Shown: one piece after another, positions 61,101 to 64,000 of the stretch
Numbering within the stretch: position 1 is the first letter of the stretch
How the letters are laid out: the number at the start of each line of letters is the position of its first letter
Assembly (NCBI RefSeq): GCF_900188275.1
Contig: NZ_FZNY01000002.1
Location: forward strand, 584,946 to 648,945
Length of the DNA: 64,000 nt
Direction: 5' to 3'
From: Dokdonia pacifica
Lineage (GTDB): Bacteria; Bacteroidota; Bacteroidia; Flavobacteriales; Flavobacteriaceae
Notes under the pieces: generated by a model
Database searches by the model: none
What the model was told of the DNA's origin: nothing
What the model saw: only the letters and a program-made list of their open reading frames with translations
Program-made: the position numbers and the translations under genes

Positions 61101-64000
61101 TAAGTGCTTGGACAGACGAAGCTTTTGATAATGATGCTAGAGTTGCTAATCAAACAGCACCAACCTATTATGACAATAGTACAGAAAACATTAATCATAA
61201 CCCTGTATTAAATTTTGACACTACAAATGATACAGAGTTAAAAGGAAAAGGAGGTTTTTATACAGACGAATACTGGATTGTAATGCAAGCCGATGGAAAC
61301 ATCAATAGCACATCTAGCTTAGAAGGTGTTATATCTGGTAGAGTAACTCCTCAGGATTTTGCAGAAGACGGAACAGGTTTCTGGATTAATCCAGGTTCTA
61401 TACGTTTTAATGGTGTTGATAATATTGTAAGCCATATGATAGGGTCTACCCCTTCCAACCTTGCCAATGTAGATGGATTTAATTATGGAAGAGCACACAC
61501 AAGTAATACAGATAGTTACGATAATGAAGTTATCATTTTTAATGTAAAGTATGATCCTATTTTAGATCAATCAGAAATCTATAAAAATGGTATTAGAATA
61601 GATGATTATACAGGTCGTACTTTTGATCAAGGTACTGGTTTTTCGGATGGGGAGTTACCATATGGTACTGTAAGAAATAATCCTTACACTATAGGTGTGG
61701 GTCGTATTACAGTAGCGGGAACACCATTTGATTCTCACTTTAATGGAAAAATTACGGAAGTAATTAGCTATGCTGCTCCAAATTCTATTACAGATCAATT
61801 AAAAATACAATCCTATTTAGCTATTAAAAATGGGATTACAAATCATGATATCAATAGTACAACAGCTACTGATCTTGGTGATGAAAACTATATAGATTCT
61901 GATAATAATATTATTTGGGATGTTGTAACACATGCAGGTTTTAATTATGATATTGCTGGTATAGGAAGAGATGATGATTCTGGATTGAATCAAAAACAAT
62001 CTACTTCAGTTAACCCTGGATCTTTAGTAACCATGGGACTTACTGATATTTATGCTACTAACAATGATAATATTGCTAGTAATCCCAATACAATTACTAA
62101 TCAGAACTTCTTAATGTGGGGGAATGATGATGCAGCACTTGCAGCTGCTTCTCCTATTGTAGTTGACATGAGTGCTGGTATATCTGGCTTAAACTCTGTC
62201 GTAGATTTTGTATCTATAGAACGTATCTGGAAAGTAGTAGAAACAGGATCTGTAGGTAGTGTAAAAGTATCTATACCTGAGGTATCTCTATCATCTACGT
62301 TAAATCCTCCTGGAGATTATTTAATGTTCGTATCAGACACACCTACTTTTAGTCCTACTTCAGAATATCGTATTATGAGTTTGAATGGGTCTGTACTAGA
62401 AGCAGAATATGACTTTAATGGTGTTAAGTATATCACTTTTGGATATGCTCCAGAATATGTATTCCAACGATCTATTACCTTTGATGGGGTACAGGATTAC
62501 TTAGATGCAGGTGATGAGAATGAACTTGAACTTGCAGGAGCTTTTACTGTATCTGCTTGGATTAAGAGAATCAATAGTGATTATACCATTGTCTCTAAGC
62601 GTGATGCAGCATTCTCTGAAGGGTATGACGTTAGTGTAATTCCTTCAGGACAAGTAGAAATGTCTTGGTTTAATGGATCTGGAACAGAAGAAAATATACG
62701 TTCAAATACGCAGATTACAGAAAATGAATGGCATCAATTTGCTTTCACCTATGATGGATCTGATACTGCTAGAGTATATATAGATGGTGTGTTAGATGAA
62801 ACAGAGCCAGGATTAAGTGCTCCAGTAGGAACTGCGCAATCTTTCCTTATTGCAGCAGCAGATGGAACTAACCCAGCCGACTTCTTTGAAGGAACAATAG
62901 ACGAAGTACGTGTATGGAATATTGAATTATCTCAAGATCAGATTCGTTTTATAATGAATCAAGAGATAGAAGAAAATACAGATTTAAGAGTAAGAGGACG
63001 AATCGTCCCTCCTACGATTTCTAAAAATGAATTTGCAACTACCGATTGGGATGAAGTAGCTGCGTATTTCCCAATGAACATCTATACATTTACCAATGTA
63101 AAAGATGAATCTAATAATAACCTTATTGCTGCAATTCGTAATTTGGATACTGTAGATTTTCAAACAGCACCACTCCCATATGTGTCTGAAGTAGATGGAA
63201 ACTGGGTTGACCAAGCAGCTTGGGAAAATGGAACAGGATTCCAAGTACCATTTAGCGCTTCTATAGTTGATAATACAGTGGATGTATCTTGGAATATTGT
63301 TCAGATAGGTCATAATGTTACTACAGCTAGAAATAATACTGTACTAGCATTAGATGTTCAAAGTGATGAACTGTCTATAGAAAATGACAGCAAAATTGAA
63401 GTGTCTCACTACCTGAAATTAGACGGTGTTCTAGATCTTGTAGGTGAGTCTCAATTAATCCAAACTGAAAATAGTGATTTGGATGCTACTAGTACGGGTT
63501 CTTTAGAAAGGGATCAACAAGGAACAGCAGATACATACTCTTATAATATTTGGTCTGCTCCTGTGAGTGTTATTAATAATTCTCAGATCAATTTAGATTA
63601 CTCTGTAGGAAATATTATGAATGACGGTACTGACCCAGATAATCCATCGGTGATGAACTTTAGTGGAGGATTAAATGGTGCACCATCTTCTCCTATTACC
63701 ATTAGTTCATTTTGGATGTTTAAATATGGAAATGGTATTGAAACATTCCAGTTTATTGGACCTTTTGGAAGTGTAAGTGTAGGTGAAGGATATACGATGA
63801 AAGGACCAGGTTCTGGTGGGATTGCAGATCCTCAGAACTATGTATTTGTTGGGAAACCAAATAATAGTACCGATGCCGAAGAAATTATTGTTCCAGCTAT
63901 TGCAAATAGAGATTATATGGTAGGAAACCCATTCCCATCTGCTTTAGATGCAAACGATTTTATCAATGATAATCCACACCTTGATGGAACCCTTTACTTC
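58127..64000 (+). CDS. Giant secreted surface protein, 3' end beyond the window
   Basis: Open from the ATG at 58127 to the window end with no stop: 1,958 residues visible. A signal peptide (about 1-28) is followed by a MAM-like domain (about 48-220, PYTESFEGGLGNW), a GEVED domain (about 225-375, ending FFGEVEDYTINI), and three choice-of-anchor-D type repeats (about 375-760; each NITG...DGDTTPS...DFG...YVTITGAGA). A second jelly-roll (about 765-950), a LamG-like region with the phrase NYDIAGIGRDD, and a LamG domain (about 1440-1610, SITFDGVQDYLDAGDEN) follow. The visible end, VGNPFPSALDAN, usually precedes a T9SS C-terminal domain. It is probably an adhesin or glycan-binding protein. Confidence 0.88.
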   Translation, partial: MKKITSCSTLCTFILVVLFSIQPLFSINNSATSDTSEEDAFACTGTVISTFPYTESFEGGLGNWTQPTGDSGDWTRDSFRTPSNNTGPEQASDGTFFYYTEASTGVGGLGSGATVYLVSPCIDITGESNAYFSFDYHMFGSRMGTLGVEVSDDAGGSWTSVFSMSGQQQNDETRPWRKEVIDLSAYSGNTINIRFVGLTGTGFDSDMAVDNVVITTEPQYCGSAAIYTVNDGITRVIFNTIDNSTPLLTTSYSDFTSQSTDVTIGNPYNLTTEIATATDQGSFTFQTYAWIDWNGDADFDDPGESYDMGTATNVAGGGTTLSPRSITIPSGAVIGTTRMRISSRIDDGNVPAPCDADNGFFGEVEDYTINIMSGIPQPEMNITGIGNNILDGDTTPSTADDTDFGSVVVGNNNPNTFTIENLGDLALNLTGASPYVTITGAGATHFAVTTIPSNTIAIGGTTTFAITYTPTIGGTHNATVSIANDDANENPYTFNITGTGVGPEPEIAITGMGNNILDGDVTPSTVDGTDFGFLLPASSTFSDFIISNTGTANLLLTDPSPYVTITGAGAAEFTLTTIPNPTIGTSGGATTFRITYNPAAVGTHTATVSIANNDSDENPYTFDILGEAQASLIPEIDITGLTNPIADGDTTPALTDGTDYGTIDVGNINTNDFVIENNGSGLLTLTGPSPYVTITGADAAQFSIASIPNNMINASDNTTLQISYAPSAAGTHSATITILSDDSDEGTYTFDIEGTAVVNTDPLTTIYYENFDTNNGGWTATNPGGNSVWTYGTNTTETGTEGNYWYTSNYNNYAANSNTIVTSPAISTTGHNNLRIQLDIRHLTEFDTQDGFHMEYSINGGSSWVLLGAYSATPVDNWYNVDDVTALGSGADGWAGRNNDTGSSATQSSFVEAAIALPTQLNNRADVRFRLTFASDADGFTDDGVCFDNIFIFGDPITAPGDPALGPGDVTSNLKLWLKSNVGIGETDGNAVSAWTDEAFDNDARVANQTAPTYYDNSTENINHNPVLNFDTTNDTELKGKGGFYTDEYWIVMQADGNINSTSSLEGVISGRVTPQDFAEDGTGFWINPGSIRFNGVDNIVSHMIGSTPSNLANVDGFNYGRAHTSNTDSYDNEVIIFNVKYDPILDQSEIYKNGIRIDDYTGRTFDQGTGFSDGELPYGTVRNNPYTIGVGRITVAGTPFDSHFNGKITEVISYAAPNSITDQLKIQSYLAIKNGITNHDINSTTATDLGDENYIDSDNNIIWDVVTHAGFNYDIAGIGRDDDSGLNQKQSTSVNPGSLVTMGLTDIYATNNDNIASNPNTITNQNFLMWGNDDAALAAASPIVVDMSAGISGLNSVVDFVSIERIWKVVETGSVGSVKVSIPEVSLSSTLNPPGDYLMFVSDTPTFSPTSEYRIMSLNGSVLEAEYDFNGVKYITFGYAPEYVFQRSITFDGVQDYLDAGDENELELAGAFTVSAWIKRINSDYTIVSKRDAAFSEGYDVSVIPSGQVEMSWFNGSGTEENIRSNTQITENEWHQFAFTYDGSDTARVYIDGVLDETEPGLSAPVGTAQSFLIAAADGTNPADFFEGTIDEVRVWNIELSQDQIRFIMNQEIEENTDLRVRGRIVPPTISKNEFATTDWDEVAAYFPMNIYTFTNVKDESNNNLIAAIRNLDTVDFQTAPLPYVSEVDGNWVDQAAWENGTGFQVPFSASIVDNTVDVSWNIVQIGHNVTTARNNTVLALDVQSDELSIENDSKIEVSHYLKLDGVLDLVGESQLIQTENSDLDATSTGSLERDQQGTADTYSYNIWSAPVSVINNSQINLDYSVGNIMNDGTDPDNPSVMNFSGGLNGAPSSPITISSFWMFKYGNGIETFQFIGPFGSVSVGEGYTMKGPGSGGIADPQNYVFVGKPNNSTDAEEIIVPAIANRDYMVGNPFPSALDANDFINDNPHLDGTLYF

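Noticed and set aside
60413..63313. Minus-strand frames inside the giant protein gene
   Set aside because: They are antisense shadows of a biased, repeat-rich coding sequence and show no domain or start signal.
1..64000. CRISPR arrays, tRNA or rRNA genes, insertion sequences
   Set aside because: No regular repeat-spacer pattern, clover-leaf, rRNA-like stretch or transposase was recognised by reading.

Overview
The window is chromosomal DNA of a marine-type flavobacterium (Bacteroidota, Flavobacteriaceae; genus not resolved). Evidence is the low GC content, promoters of the TAnnTTTG type, a TonB-dependent receptor, secreted giants with type IX secretion (T9SS) signals, a PID-CTERM-like mini-protein, and a dispersed palindrome with core CGCTTTCGCGAAAGCG that occurs 17 times. 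No rRNA, tRNA, insertion sequence, phage or CRISPR was recognised.

Layout. 1-6664 (minus): surface-glycan genes (three glycosyltransferases, two membrane acyltransferases, a Wzx-type flippase). 6692-27664: a two-armed nonribosomal peptide synthetase (NRPS) locus. The minus arm, in transcription order, is HupE/UreJ-like permease, C-A, a guanidinoacetate-methyltransferase-like protein, A(C-terminal part)-T-T-E, C-T-TE, phosphopantetheinyl transferase, Fe(II)/2-oxoglutarate hydroxylase, and it then runs on into the glycan genes. The plus arm is acyl-CoA-dehydrogenase-like flavoprotein, stand-alone A, stand-alone T, C-A-T, His-rich membrane protein, TonB-dependent receptor. 27798-30852: a fused E1 alpha/beta 2-oxoacid dehydrogenase overlapping a lipoyl/E3-binding/PglD-type acyltransferase chimera. 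30898-36342: AhpD-like protein, Crp regulator, Wzi-like barrel, AraC regulator and a small redox/membrane gene set. 36478-42976: a TetR-controlled RND/LolA-like/outer-membrane-barrel export operon. 42973-48842: esterase, ECF sigma factor and a run of SRPBCC, DinB, SnoaL and DUF2652 proteins. 48851-52337: holA, a nuclease-fold protein, a glycosyltransferase and an OmpA lipoprotein. 52657-64000: a 1,659-residue T9SS metallocarboxypeptidase, the mini-protein, and a giant surface protein cut by the window end.

How the genes may work together. The NRPS arms diverge from one 596-bp control region. A HupE/UreJ-type permease leads one arm, and a His-rich protein plus a TonB receptor end the other. 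My reading is that the locus makes a short peptide metallophore and re-imports the metal complex. A plausible assembly line is: proline-like starter oxidised on a free carrier, then an Asn/Asp-like residue, then an epimerised residue from a methyltransferase-containing module, then release by a C-T-TE protein. Metal, structure and even metallophore function are inference.

Most unusual points: (1) one interrupted adenylation domain appears divided over three consecutive genes, the first two in the same frame separated by a single stop; (2) an E2-like protein whose catalytic domain is a left-handed beta-helix sugar-type acyltransferase, coupled to a fused E1; (3) the TE carries Cys where Ser is usual; (4) the genome-interspersed palindrome sits inside ten genes, read in all three frames.
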